Source: Panax quinquefolius (Eukaryota > Streptophyta > Magnoliopsida > Apiales > Araliaceae). Taken from it: 64,000 nt of DNA. The DNA is taken from the NCBI GenBank assembly GCA_020205615.1, contig JAINUW010000503.1, positions 496,001-560,000 of the forward strand, given 5' to 3'. Below, one piece after another: positions 10,894-22,943 of the stretch. The stretch's first letter is position 1; each line of letters opens with the position of its first letter. The notes under the pieces are model-generated. The model was given only the letters and a program-made list of their open reading frames with translations. It did not search any database and had not been told where the DNA came from. A program made the translations under genes and the position numbers.

Positions 10894-13462
10894 TATGACG
10901 CCCCCAAAATAGGTATACATCACCACTCTTGAGTCGCCAAATACATGGTACCGAATTTAAATAGAAACTTCTTTTATACAGTATGACAAAATGTAGCTGA
11001 GAGTTTCAACACGGATAATGTCTCGTAGAGAGTATACAAACTCAAATAAAGTCCTCATTACAATTATTATCACACTATTTCACATAATAGTGAGGACTAC
11101 TATAGCCACCTATCTGGATCGTCACTCCGTTCCCTGATTAGTCCTAGCTATATTCCCATTTCCTGAAGAGAACAATGAAAGCAAAGGGTGAGCTCAACTA
11201 GCCCAGTAAGAAATATAATGACTAAGATAATGTAGAATAAATTATCGTTAGCCTTCAACAGTGTTAAACCGATAAAATATAATAAACATCAAGTTTAACT
11301 GCAGTGGAACAAGTAATCCATTAGAAGAGTCAAGTAGAGCATGATATCTACTATCTTCTATGATTTAAAAAGTTTATCAACAGTTTTATCACTGAGACTT
11401 AGCTTAATAAATAATCCACATCATCGAATCATCCCTGCACTACGGGCTAAGGATATTCATTAGTATCACCAATGGTCATGATCATACCAACAACTGTCCA
11501 TCAATGCACTACGGGCCAATGAGGATTTTTACCACATCATTTGTAATATTACAGGTCATGATTATACCGAATGATTCCTGGTCATAATCATACCAATCAA
11601 CAGTCCATCTATGCACTACGGCCAAAGATAACATTCATCACAATATAAGCATGATGATGATGACAATGATATAAGAATTCAATTTAAATGAGAGGAAGGA
11701 AAAATTTTAAATATTTATAATTCAATTTATCCAAAATTCAATAATGTCCAAATTGTCAACATGATACTGCTTTGTGGAGTAAAATTCAAGAATAATATTC
11801 TATCAAAAATAATTTGGATAGAAAAGAAATTAATTTTTGTCATGAATAGTATCCCGTGAATAGTAACTGAGTGAATAGTACCATGTGAATAGTACTTCGG
11901 GAATACTAACCCGTGAATAGTACCCCGACATGAAAAAATTAAAAATTATCTAGAATGCTCAGAATAATATTTCCATGAAATAATACTGGATGAAGCGCAA
12001 ATATCAAGGATATTCTACTAATTTCATGGAGTATAGAAGCAATACTTATCAACATAAGTGTAGAATTAGAAATATGAAATGAAATAATATTACTTACATA
12101 CTACAGAGTATGGAAGAAAATATTATTTCTTACGAATATTGAACAAGAATAATATCACTTACGAATACGAAAGAAATAATACCCCTTACCTTAGTAGGAG
12201 ATTGGATACTGCAATAGTGTAGTAACAGAATACTCTTCTTCTTTCTCTCTTATTCTCTCTATATTTTCTCTCTTTATTGCTTGAATGAATTGGTGAAAAA
12301 AAATTGAAGAAATGAGCTTCTGTTTATAGGCTTGGCAGAGTAAGGGTAAAATAGTCTTTTCGCCATAATTTATGACATCATCGCTGACATCATCGATCAT
12401 ATTACATCATTGCTTACCTCATTGTTTGATGACATCATCGTTTACCTCATCGTCTGATGACATCATCGCTTACATCATAGGAATTCAAATTCAATTTGTT
12501 CTCTTCCACCTCCTTTTACTTTTATACCATGAATTTACTATAATAATGTTACCATTCAAATTATAAAAAAACGTACTATTATATAATCACATCATACTAC
12601 TATAATGTAAAATTATAATAATATATTTGAATGATTATTTTATCGAAAAAGATAAAATACCAACTTTCAACAAATGTCACATGCTAAAATTCCTCAATTT
12701 AAATCCACATTGAATAAATATTTTCTTATCATATATATCAACAATTAATTATTCATAAATAATATTACAAAATTACAATATCGACAACTAGGTCGTTCCC
12801 AGGAAAGGGGGCTTTCTGATAAGGATTTCTCCCTATTGGCGCGCAATTAGGTGACCAAACTCCTTTCCTCGATAGAACTTTCTAGACATTGTCAATAATG
12901 CAAATAATAATATTATTCAAATAATATGAATTATTTATTTGATAATTTAGAATAATGTGCAATGACAATTATTGAATCAACAATATAAAATATCAACGTA
13001 GCAATTATTGAATCAATAAAATAAAATATTGAGCAGTAATTACTGTAATAATTATTGAGTAGTGACTTCTTACGTAAGCATCAATAATCCAAGATATTGT
13101 ACAATACCGTGTGCTACTATGCAATCACGCCAGACATCGCATTTACTTTACCACAAGGTATTTCAACGATTAACGGTAAAACTTTCATTGCGTTATTTTT
13201 ATATAAAGATAATTTTCTCATTTTTAACTCAAAATAATAATTTTGTTGTGGGGTCCACTAATGATTATTGTGTCGTGCATTTAATATTCCTGCATAAAAA
13301 GAATATTTCTCGACCAAACGAATATTTTATAACAACTTGCTTACTTTGCAAAATTTATAAATATTACCCACAAATATAACATTATAACAAATTCACACAT
13401 TAATATTCAAAAATATAATTTTAGAAAAATTAATCTTTATTTGTGAAAGTTGGGGTCTTACA
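10894..13462 (-). repeat. Element A 5' LTR, full length (2569 bp)
   Basis: On the + strand it runs from TATGACGCCCCC (TG mutated to TA) to TTGGGGTCTTACA. It has TGAATAGTA units near 11840-11930, a TATA box at 12323 on the - strand, a TGACATCATCG minisatellite at 12371-12480 just upstream of that box, and a block conserved between copies at about 12825-12895 (GGCGCGCAATTAGGTGACC). GAATATT motifs lie at 13297 and 13320. Reading frames inside it are chance. It is the longest undamaged LTR of this family in the window apart from solo LTR F, which appears to carry an insertion. Confidence 0.88.
12323..12329 (-). promoter_or_regulatory. TATA box of element A 5' LTR
   Basis: The - strand reads CCTATAAACAGAAGCTC. 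A pyrimidine-rich stretch equivalent to TTCTCTC on the + strand lies just downstream in transcription (12230-12280), as in the C, D and F LTRs. This is the likely core promoter of the element. Confidence 0.6.
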
Positions 13463-14358
13463 ACATGGTACAGAAGTAAAAGCCTCTTGCGATCTCGGTG
13501 TCTTATTAGCTCATCTGTCAAAGCCACTATCCCAGATAACAAGCAAGACTGTGGCAATTTCAAAATTGGCGACAACCCGATATTTGAACCCGTACAACAA
13601 GACTGGGGCAATCTTAGAAAAAATGACAACTCAACACTGGGGCATTTATCAACCATCCTAAATAGGAAAATGCACCAGTCAGCACCATCAGCATAATACA
13701 TCATCATCAGAGCTTCCCTCACATCATCTTACTGGCGATTTGGATATTACTCACTTGTGACTTCATCAACAAAGAGAGTTTCTCATATGAATCCTCAGCA
13801 TCAACATGCGGAAGGACTGGGGCATTGTCCAGTTCCAAGAAATGGAAGGAGCTTAAAGCGGGATCAAGCCTCTTGTCAAAAGAAAGGGGAGAACTCCTGA
13901 AAGAAATCATGGCTACATAAGCTTGCCCTACAGAAGAAGGGGAAATTTCTCAAAAAAAGTCCTTAACTCAATAGCAGAAGGCCAACGACGAAAGGTCTAG
14001 CGAATGAAATCCTCATCATCAAATGTGCCAACCAGTTTCGAGTCCTCACAAGTAAAGGCCTTTACACCGAAGTTCAAATCTAGGCAATGAAAGAACGAGT
14101 TGCATCCTCCAGAGATGTCAGCGGCATTCAGGTCATCAGTTCAGCCGGATTGCGAATCAAACGCTCAAGGAAATTGGAAGCAAGCACCCAACAGCGAAAG
14201 GAAACTCCAAATCACCTCAAAAAGGGTGAGCATAGCATCAGGCAGAGTCTGGCAAAGCAAACCTTGGAATATTACTTCAGCGAAGGTATCGGAAGATTCG
14301 GTATTCTAAACCATTGGCATCAATTCAATGTAACAGTAAGACAGTTCAGGGATACCAC
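13463..14358 (+). other. T1 3' untranslated region, part 2
   Basis: This resumes the Tat 3' UTR after element A. It is non-coding, with the phrase ACTGGGGCA repeated (13600, 13634, 13813, and as ACTGTGGCA at 13547). The stretch 13590-13690 matches the reverse complement of 62010-62120, linking both places to the same Tat family. Open frames at 13443-13696 and 14087-14425 show no protein resemblance. It ends at ACCAC (14354-14358), the target site of element B. Confidence 0.65.
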
Positions 14359-15782
14359 TGTGACGCCCCCAAATTCTGACCGCCACTTGGTTACTCAAAT
14401 TTGGTTCATCACGTTCTCATGGTAACACTATAATAACTAAAATCACTCTTTCGCAACGAAAGATCTAATTTAGAATAATATACAATGATTTATTATAATT
14501 ATTCCCCCAAGTCTCGCAACCTACAGTACTTAATAGATTACATAATAATATCGAATAAAGACTTATTACATAATTCTACTTAAGCTTAAACATAGTCTGA
14601 AAATAGTCTTAATGCAACATAATAATATAAACATAAAAGGGACAAGCTAGTCAGTAGCCTTTCCCTTGCCCTTGTCTTTCCCAGAGACACTTCCCTGCTC
14701 CGCCTTGACTGAAAGGTTTTAAATAAGCAAGGATGAGCACAAATTGCCCAGCAAGTAATATACAACAAGGGTAAAGAGTTTTATAACATGAGTTTGAAAT
14801 ATCGAAGTATCATCTCTAAGATAGTTCAGAGTTTCAAAATTATATCATGAACAATGAATGTCAACAATTCTTGGAATAAGAATGATAATTCAATATAAAT
14901 CAATAGATATATATGAATTCAAATACTATCAGGGTATCCGACTGGATCACAATTTATACTGAGCAGTCACTAAGGACTATTGAACATCTACTAGAATTAC
15001 CAATATTAAACTGATAACCCAAAAGAATCAAGTATTATAGATGATCAGTCTAAAATACTTTAAGTTATGCATAACACCACAGTAATAATATAATCATGTG
15101 TCGTGGTTTCCAACAACATACATTCCCCTTACCTTAAGGGTTGTTCAACTCAGTTTTTAAGATTTCTGCACCAATCAATTGGTTTGGATAGTTTTATAAA
15201 CATGCATTTAATCTAGCCGAATCAAATGGCATAGATACTTTCACAATACCAAGTTCACATGAATAATAGTTTTTCTCAAGAGTTTAACAAACTAGCTCAA
15301 TTTAACGAAAAAGTAGGATAATAAGCTTACGACATTCGTTGAATAAGGTAACGTAAGAGTTAGAATACTTGCACAATGTAAAGTAGGGTTCGTATACTTG
15401 CTCAATATAGATTTGAATAAGGTTAGAGAACTTGCCTCAAGCGTAGTTTACCAAAATATCGCTTATCAATACACTTTCGAATCCTAACATAATGTGATAC
15501 GCATATAGGATATTCATTAGTTAATCATATTCGATAAACAATTTTGATAAATATAGTCCAAGTTTACAAACACGACTCAATTAAGAAACCTTATACGTAT
15601 TATATTACGTAGCTCGGATCTATCGTTAAACTTAATCATTTTAAAACACTTTGTCAATTCAAGCTAAGATAGGTATTAACATGCAAAGCTACCTTTATCA
15701 GTGTATCATGAACAGAAATAAACATAATGAAGATATACTAGCATACTTCAGAAATCACAGAAGTCACTTTCCAAATCTACAG

Positions 15783-15840
15783 AATGTCGCGGTCGCGCCT
15801 GATTTGCACTAAGGAGACGCGCAGCCGCCCGGCTCCCAGT
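15783..15840. repeat. GC-rich palindromic island in element B LTR
   Basis: It contains TCGCGGTCGCGCC and ACGCGCAGCCGCCCGG around TGATTTGCACTAAGGAGACG. The partner LTR (35446-35500) has GCGCGGCCGCGCC and GTGCGGCCGCGCGGC, which are better palindromes. The surrounding LTR is strongly AT-rich. Confidence 0.6.
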
Positions 15841-16999
15841 TTAAACCAGGGTTGAGCAGTTATTTGATTGGCTTAGCTTGCCCATCCTTTCATACATAAC
15901 ATATATTAACATGTTAAGGGTCCTTTCGCGTCTTTCAAGTTTAATCTAAGTCCCGTCTTGCATAATACGGTTCTAAGTTGGACATCTCAACAATTTAAGG
16001 CTATTTAAGGTTATGAAATCACAAAGTTCAACATGTTTGGTTCTTAAACATACAAAGTAGTCATATAACTCATATTAGACATGCTTGTGAGTATTCATAT
16101 CACATACGTGTCATTAACATCACTTTGTTTTGAAATATACTTTCTTTGAATTACGATACCTAAGTATAATGATATATATATTTATGATACATGAATGAGT
16201 CTAAGAGTATCATCCCACATGTTCATAATTATTAGATTCTAACTCTCAAAGTAGTATATAAACATTCACGTTCAAAGTTCATATTTTTATTTCGTAAAAC
16301 TTACTAATAAATCTAACATACCCATGCTTCAATATGAAATCCATGTACTGAAGTCAGTATGTTCGACATGTATTTCAAAACCATACTAACATGCTTACAA
16401 AGTCAAAATATGTATTACTTTGAGTTCACAATTTCTAGTTTTCCAAATCTTGAAGTTTTCTTGAAAACTCAACTTTAATTAAGCTAAGATAACTTTCTAT
16501 GTTCAAAACCATATCTAACCAAATGTTGGAGTCATTTATATGCATAATCTAACTTAAGTAGCATGCTCATGACATTTTAAGGAATCAACAGTAGTAATTG
16601 TGATAGGCAACCCGCACGGCTGCGCGGTAAAGGACTAAGGAAGTGGCTCGGCTGCACCACTTCGTCTAGAGGCAAAAAATATGGCTCTGCCTTTGCAGAG
16701 CCTCAATCACCAGCCTTGCCAACATTTTATGCTTAAAAATAAACTACTACTATACATGCATACACAATTAATTAACATAATGGCACACTATCATCTACCA
16801 ATTACAGAGAATTTAAGTATTGGCAAGAATTTAACAAAACTTAAACTCAAGAACACAAAAAAAATTTATACCTCTTTGAAGCTTGAATTAAACTCTCTCA
16901 CTACTCTGATTATACCTCTACAAAGTTCAGAAACTCACTCTCTCAATCCACACTTAACAGACAATTTCAAGCAACCAAGAATGAGAAGAGGAGTGTCCA

Positions 17000-17007
17000 A
17001 TTTATAG
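17000..17007 (-). promoter_or_regulatory. TATA box of element B LTR
   Basis: The - strand reads TTTCTATAAATTGGACAC. The same box is at 36671-36677 in the right (5') LTR, which would drive the element transcript. Confidence 0.5.
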
Positions 17008-18086
17008 AAAACCCATTACATAGATTTTGAAAATTCCCATTGAATCAAACCCATGGATTGAAGGATTCCATGAAGGTTAACAAGGAGTTGTTAGATGGTG
17101 GTTGAAACTCATCATAACCACCACTCCCTACCATAATCATCAGCTAGAAGCTTGGAAGAAAGAAAATATAATAGGCCATAGCCTTTATGTGATTCATGTG
17201 ACTGAAGAAGGAGTAAATGGGACACTCATTTTCGGACAATTCAAATGCTCAGTATTCTAGCAACACTTAGACAATACTTATGCACAAACCTTATTCTTAT
17301 GTTATATTGTATAGATATATCAATCATATATGAGTTATTAATTAATGTCCCAATGTAATTAATATTTTAAGGTAGTAGATGTTATGCAACATAAATATAA
17401 TCCATGTACATTTCATTTTAATGTCTACCCACATGTATATCCATTGTTCGTGATATATTTATACCATATAGTTTCAGTGAATCTTAAAACATGGTTACTA
17501 TATATGGTATAGTCACATAAGTGTCACACTACTCTATATAATGTAGTTGTATTTTATATTTTTAATTATTGCTCAAATGCACATAACAGTTCATCTAATA
17601 TTATTATATTAATAACTTACTCATTTGTTTTAGGTCAAATAAATAAATAATCCACTTTCTTGATTAATTACCACCAATATTAATTAATCCATTCGTTCTT
17701 GATTAATGTATTCATGGATCTCCATAACCATTTATTATCTATATAATTCTTATTATATTTATTAACATGTTGCTAACAATAATAATAACATCTTATTAAT
17801 TAATCGCCATTAATATTTAATTAATATAACAATTAACAATTAATATTACTTAATTGCCCACTTGGTAATTCCTTCGTTAATTAATATTACTATTAATATT
17901 TTCCATCACCGTGCCACACAAGGCTTTCAACGAGTTCATCACAAACTCCACATATTCTCAATTATTCAATTATTTAATATAATTGAGGTAACTCATCTCG
18001 TAACACAAAATCAATTATATTCAAATAAATATTCATTTCCATTAATATTTCCATTTATTAATACGTGGAAATTCTCGGGTATTACA

Positions 18087-18098
18087 TCCTCCCCCCTT
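18087..18098 (-). other. Element B polypurine tract
   Basis: On the - strand AAGGGGGGAGGA directly precedes the 3' LTR start TGTAATACCC. It would prime plus-strand cDNA synthesis. Confidence 0.75.
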
Positions 18099-18129
18099 AT
18101 AAAAAATCCATCCCGGAATTGCTACAAGG

Positions 18130-19464
18130 TTACACAAATAGATGGGGATAATCCCTCATCATCCTATCTTCTAACTCCCACGTTGCCTCCTCGACATCGT
18201 GGTTACGCCAAAGTACTTTTACAGAGGAAATAACTTTATTTCTCAAGGTTTGCTCTTTCCTATCAAGAATTTGGACAGGAATCTCTTCGTACGCTAAGTT
18301 CTTCTCCACATGAATGGGTTCATAAGAAATCACGTGCTTGTAGTCAGGCTTGTACGGATGCAACACAAATATGTTAAACACGTTATGGATGTGATCCATC
18401 TCAGGTGGTAGTTCAACTTTGTATGTTACTTCGCCCACTCGCTTGAGTATCTCGAATGGTCCTATGAATCTTGGACTCAGTTTCCCTTTCTTGCCGAAAC
18501 GGATCTTTCCCTTCCATGGAGATACCTTTAGGAATACAAAACTGTCGACTTCAACATCTCAGTCTTGCCGATGTAAATCTGCATACTTATTCTGGCGATC
18601 TTGAGCTGCCACTATTCTAGCCCTTAGTACTGTTACCACGTCTGTGATTTGTTGTACTAACTCTGGTCCGAGTATTCATCTTTCTCCGACTTCGTCCCAA
18701 CATAATGGCGTTCTGCAATTCCTCCGGTAAAGAGCTTCGTATGGTGGCATGCCGATACTCGCATGGTAACTATTATTATACACAAATTCGACTAAGGGTA
18801 GGTGGTCGTCCCAATTTCCCTTGAAGTCCATCACGTAAGTTCTAAGCATATCCTCTAGTGTTTGTATTATTCGCTCACTCTGTCCATCTGTCTGAGGATG
18901 ATAAGCAGTACTTAACCTTAACTGTGTTCCCATCCTCTCTTGCAAGCTTTTACAGAATTTTGACGTGAAACACGGGTCTCGGTCAGAAACAATCGATACC
19001 GGCACTCCATGTCGTGAAATAATCTCTTTTACGTATAGGCTCGCTAATTGATTCAAACTATAGTGGATCTTGATCGGTAGAAAATGTGTGGTCTTTATAA
19101 GTCGATCCACGATAACCTAAATGGCATCCAATCCTTTCTGCGTGATCGGAAGTCCTACCACGAAATCCATCGTAATATGTTCCCATTTCCACTCTAGTAT
19201 TTCCAATGGTTGTAGCAACCCACTCGGCCGCTGATGCTCTGCTTTTATGCGTTGACAAGTCAAACATCTACTAACACACTCTGCGAGTTCCCGTTTCAAA
19301 TCGGGCCACCAAAAATGTTGCCTCAAGTCTCGGTACATCCTGGTGCCTCCCGGATGAATTGAATATGTCGTATTATGTGCCTCGTGTGAAATCTCCTCTC
19401 TCAACTCGGTTACCACCGGTACCCACACACTCCCTTTGAATCTTAAAATACCGTCTTTATCTAT
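18130..19464 (-). pseudogene. pol: Element B integrase and chromodomain
   Basis: One frame carries the HHCC zinc-binding region (HEAHNTTYSIHPGGT then CVSRCLTCQ). The catalytic core has [20 protein letters not shown] and [18 protein letters not shown] for the D,D,E triad. Next come the GPF module (LSPRFIGPFEILKRVGEV) and a chromodomain (VKVLWRNHDVEEATWELE, then DYPHLFV before the stop at 18130). In-frame stops near 19432 (TGA), 19114 (Trp to TAG), 18675 (TGA) and about 18565 (TAG) inactivate it. The chromodomain marks this as a chromovirus; the sequence form suggests the Tekay group. Chromodomains of this kind are known to direct integration towards heterochromatin. Confidence 0.9.
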
Positions 19465-20955
19465 TCAAAATTTTTCTTCCTCATTTCTCGTGATCTTTCT
19501 TCTGATTTTCTCACATTCTTTATCTTTCTCATGTGTTTCCTTTACTCTATCCAACAATGTCGAACAAGCTTCCATTATAAATAATTTTTCTTCAGACCTC
19601 TCGGGTCCCTTCACTTCTATTTCCAACTTCTCCATATCTCTTATTAACTCCTCCTGAGTTGTTAATTGAAATAATTTCTCCCTTCCTTTCCTACTCAGAG
19701 CGTCGGCAACTACGTTTGCCTTCCCCAGGTGATAAAGAATCTCACAGTCATAATCTTTGATTAATTCTAACCACCTTCTCTGACGCATATTCAACTCCTT
19801 CTATGTGAAGATATATTTTAGACTTTTGTGGTCCCTGTATGTCTCACATTTCTCTACGTACAAATAATGTCTCCATATCTTTAACGCAAAAACTAATGTC
19901 GCTAACTCTAAGTCATGAGTAGGGTATCATTTTTTGTAATCCTTCAATTGTCGATGGATACTGCAATGACTTTTCTATCTTTGCATCAAGACACGTACCC
20001 AAAGATACTACATGCGATGCATCACTATACACTACAAATCCTCTCGTATCATCTGGTAAGGATAATACAAGCGCCTCGCTTAACCTCTTCTTCAACTCTT
20101 GAAAACTTTCTTCGTATTTTTTGGTCTATACAAAGTTTATCATTTTCCTCATCAGATTAGTCAACGGGGTTGTTATCTTAGAAAAATCTTGGATGAATCT
20201 CCGATAGGACCCAGCTAACCCTAAGAAACTCTTCACCTCCGTCGGCGTTCTCGGTTGTTCCCAACTACTTACTGCTTTGACCTTTTTGGGGTCTACTGAG
20301 ATTCCATTCTCATCCACCACGTGGCCTAAGAATTGAACCTTCTTCATCCAAAATTCGCATTTTGAAAATTTTGCATACATCTCCTCCTTTCGTAGTGCCT
20401 CCAAAACAATCTTTAGATGTTCAGCATGTTCTTCCTCTGTCTTTGAGTAGATTAAAATGTCGTCGATGAAAATTACTACAAATTTATCCAAGTATGGCTT
20501 GAAAACTTGATTCGTCAAGTCCATGAATGATGCTGGAGCATTAGGAACGCAGTCTTTGGTATATCTTCATCCCGCACTCTCTGTTGATGATATCTTGTTC
20601 GGAAGTCGATCTTCAAGAAACATTTCGCTCTCTTCAGTTGATCAAACAAGTCGTCCATCCTTGGTAATGGATATCTGTTCTTGATCGTTACTCTGTTTAA
20701 TTCTTTATAATCGATACAAAGCCTCATCGACCCGTCTTTTTTCTTCACGAATAACACCGGTGCTCCCCAAGGAGACACACTCGGTCGAATGTAACCCTTA
20801 TCTAGTAACTCTTGAAGTTGTATCATTAATTCCTTCATTTCTACTGGCGCCATACGGTATGGAGCTTTCAAAATCGGTGATGTTCCCAGTGCTAAGTTTA
20901 TTATGAATTCGATTTCTCTGTCTGGCAGAAGTCCAGGCAGATCTTCCGAAAACAT
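19465..20955 (-). pseudogene. pol: Element B reverse transcriptase and RNase H
   Basis: RT motifs are readable: [40 protein letters not shown], and the catalytic [11 protein letters not shown] deletion near 20550 removed the VMPFGLT region and shifts the frame (TAFLMLQ follows DEDIPK). The thumb and connection ([21 protein letters not shown]) follow in the next frame. RNase H is represented by RGFVVYSDAS and by [13 protein letters not shown] at its end. A second frameshift lies between 19800 and 19910, and there are several stops (for example near 20120). RT and RNase H would copy element RNA into cDNA; this copy cannot. Confidence 0.88.
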
Positions 20956-21600
20956 GTCTCAAAATTCATTCACTACGGGTATATCTTTAATCTCTACTCC
21001 CTTTTTCTGAGTATCTACGATGTAAGCTAAATAACCTACACATCCTTTCCTTAACAACTTCTTGGACTTCATCATCATAACATAACACGATTGCTTAAGT
21101 GATGAGCTACCACGAATCACTACCTTAGACTTACTTAGAGTCTGAAGGTTCACACACTTGTTCTGACAGTCAATTATCGCTGCATGGTTATATAACCAAT
21201 CCATTCCCAGTATTACATCAAATTCTCCCAGTCTAATAGGAATCAAGTCTACGCTCAGTTCATGTTCTCTAATGTTTGCGCGATAATTTCGATAAACGTA
21301 TTCTACATGGATTATTTCCTTATTCGCAATTTCTATGTTTAAGGAATCTTCTAAACGTTCTCGGGGTGTACTAAATTTATTGGAAAATTCTTCAAATACA
21401 AAAGAACAGGTGGCACCCGAATCAAATAATACATAAGCATTTACATTATTGATTGGGATTATACCTGACACCACGTCCTTCGCAGCCACTGCGTCCTGGA
21501 CGGTCATGTTAAAGGTTCGAGCAGTCGATCGGTTGGGTTGTGCAGGTCCACCAATCATTAACTTGCTTCCTCCACCCTGGTCTCCACCAGCTCCACCGCT
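20956..21600 (-). pseudogene. pol: Element B aspartic protease
   Basis: The active-site motif is YVLFDSGATCSFV (D-S-G-A form) and the second conserved motif is FDVILGMDWLYNHAAIIDC. The frame runs unbroken from the last zinc knuckle to a TGA near 20956 (Arg to stop, between VVNEF and [10 protein letters not shown]). It would cleave the gag-pol precursor. This is the best preserved part of element B. Confidence 0.88.
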
Positions 21601-22632
21601 TCCTTTCTTTGGGCAATCCTTTATCTGGTGCTCTGTCGATCCACAAGCAAAACATCCTCTAATCATCTTTGGCTTTGGGCAATTTGGCGAGATGTGCCCC
21701 TCTTGGCCACAATTATAGAAAGTGGTCTTCCCCTTCCAGCATTCTCCCTGATGGCTTCTTCCAGATTTGTTGCAAGCTTCGGTCCTCTTCTTGAAGTTTC
21801 CCTGGTAACTCCCACCTTGGTTATTGTTTCTGTTGTTGTTGTGGTTGTTGTGGTTGTTGTTTTCCCATTTCCTCTTTCCAGAATTACTTCCCCCGATGTT
21901 GCTTCCTCCACGATGCTCATTACCAGTGTTCTTGTTCTTCTTCTCCTTATGATATAGACTTAAGGCCTCAATGCCACCTTCTGCAATGATTGCCTTCTCT
22001 CAAAGGGTCGTAAAGGAATCAATCTAAAAGACTGATACCTTATTATACAACCACGGCTTCAATCCTTGCTCGAAGCATCTCGCCTTCCTTTCTTCATCCC
22101 CAACTTGGTGCTCCACAAATCGCGCTAGTTTATTAAACTTAGCAGCGTTTTGCGCCACCGTCATATCTCATTGTTTCAACTCTAGAAACTTCACTTCCAT
22201 CCTACTCTTCATACTCTTCAGAAAATAATTCTAGAAAAACAGCGTTGTAAACCTCTCCCAAGTTATCGTTCCTTCCCCCGCTCTCTGCTGATTAGTTTCC
22301 CACCAATAGTTTGCTTCGCCCCTCATCATGCATGTGGAAAATATTTTCTTCTGGTATTCACACACGCGAGCTATAGTGAAGGCCTTCTCGATCTCCTTGA
22401 TCCAGGTTTGCGCAATTATCGGGTCAGTAGTTCCTGTGAACTCTGGGGGTCCTACACTCTTAAAATCTTTGAAGGTTGTTACTAGGACAGCATGGGGAAT
22501 GGGTGGTACGGGTTCGTTTCTTCCCCTCAAAGCTTCTCCCAATAAATCTACCAGTCGCTGTATCAGATCAAATGGTCTTCTCTCATCATTAACTGACTCT
22601 TCGGGGACAGTTATTCTACGTCTAGGCGGCAT
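21601..22632 (-). pseudogene. gag: Element B gag
   Basis: The likely start is MPPRRRITVPEESVNDERR at 22632; an in-frame M lies eight codons upstream. The capsid region has SVGPPEFTGTTDPIIAQTWIKEIE and GEANYWWETNQQRAGEGTITW. A stop follows at 22231, with two more near 22170 and 22025. A further segment (FNKLARFVEHQVGDEERKAR) is in the same frame. The tail has an Asn/His-rich run (21825-21870) and zinc knuckles; the first has lost its first Cys (FYNCGQEGHISPNC) and the second is intact (CFACGSTEHQIKDC). Confidence 0.85.
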
Positions 22633-22943
22633 TTTCTGCATCACAAAATTTTTCATCTTATTATCTAACTATCATATTTAGACATTTCTCAAATGAAAAG
22701 AACTAAAAGTTTATAACATATTTCTGAAATAAGATCATTTATATTAATATGCCAAATGGTTACAATACATGTTCTTTTCTAGCATACTCCTATAAATTAA
22801 AACACTAGCTTACTACCCCTCTAACATTTTCTAAAAGTTGGGGTTACCATCATCTCGCATCTTACACAAAAGATTGAGATTACAACAACATATTAACAAC
22901 ACATAAAAAAAACTACTACACTACTGAGCTTTCCCTTCTAGAC

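Larger units (their letters stand above)
7590..13462 (-). mobile_element. Element A: internally deleted chromovirus-type element
   Basis: This Ty3/gypsy element lies on the - strand. Its left LTR (7590-8670) is truncated. The internal part (8671-10893) keeps gag, protease and the first part of RT. Its right LTR (10894-13462) is full length. Flanking 5-mers are ATATG (7585-7589) and ACATG (13463-13467), a target-site duplication with one C/T difference. The T1 3' UTR continues on both sides, so A inserted into T1. The deletion removed most of RT, RNase H, integrase, chromodomain, PPT and half of the left LTR. Confidence 0.85.
14359..18086 (-). repeat. Element B 3' LTR (3728 bp)
   Basis: On the + strand it runs from TGTGACGCCCCCAAATTC to TTCTCGGGTATTACA. 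It is AT-rich and non-coding, with two GC-rich islands (15783-15840 and 16610-16665) and a - strand TATA box near 17000. Open frames at 16681-17007 and 17862-18233 are chance; the latter also covers antisense chromodomain codons beyond the LTR end. The long LTR is consistent with the Tekay/Del group of chromoviruses. Confidence 0.88.

Noticed and set aside
16681..17007. Open frame of 108 codons in the B LTR
   Set aside because: The equivalent stretch in the other LTR copy (36360-36690) is broken and shows no coding-type conservation.
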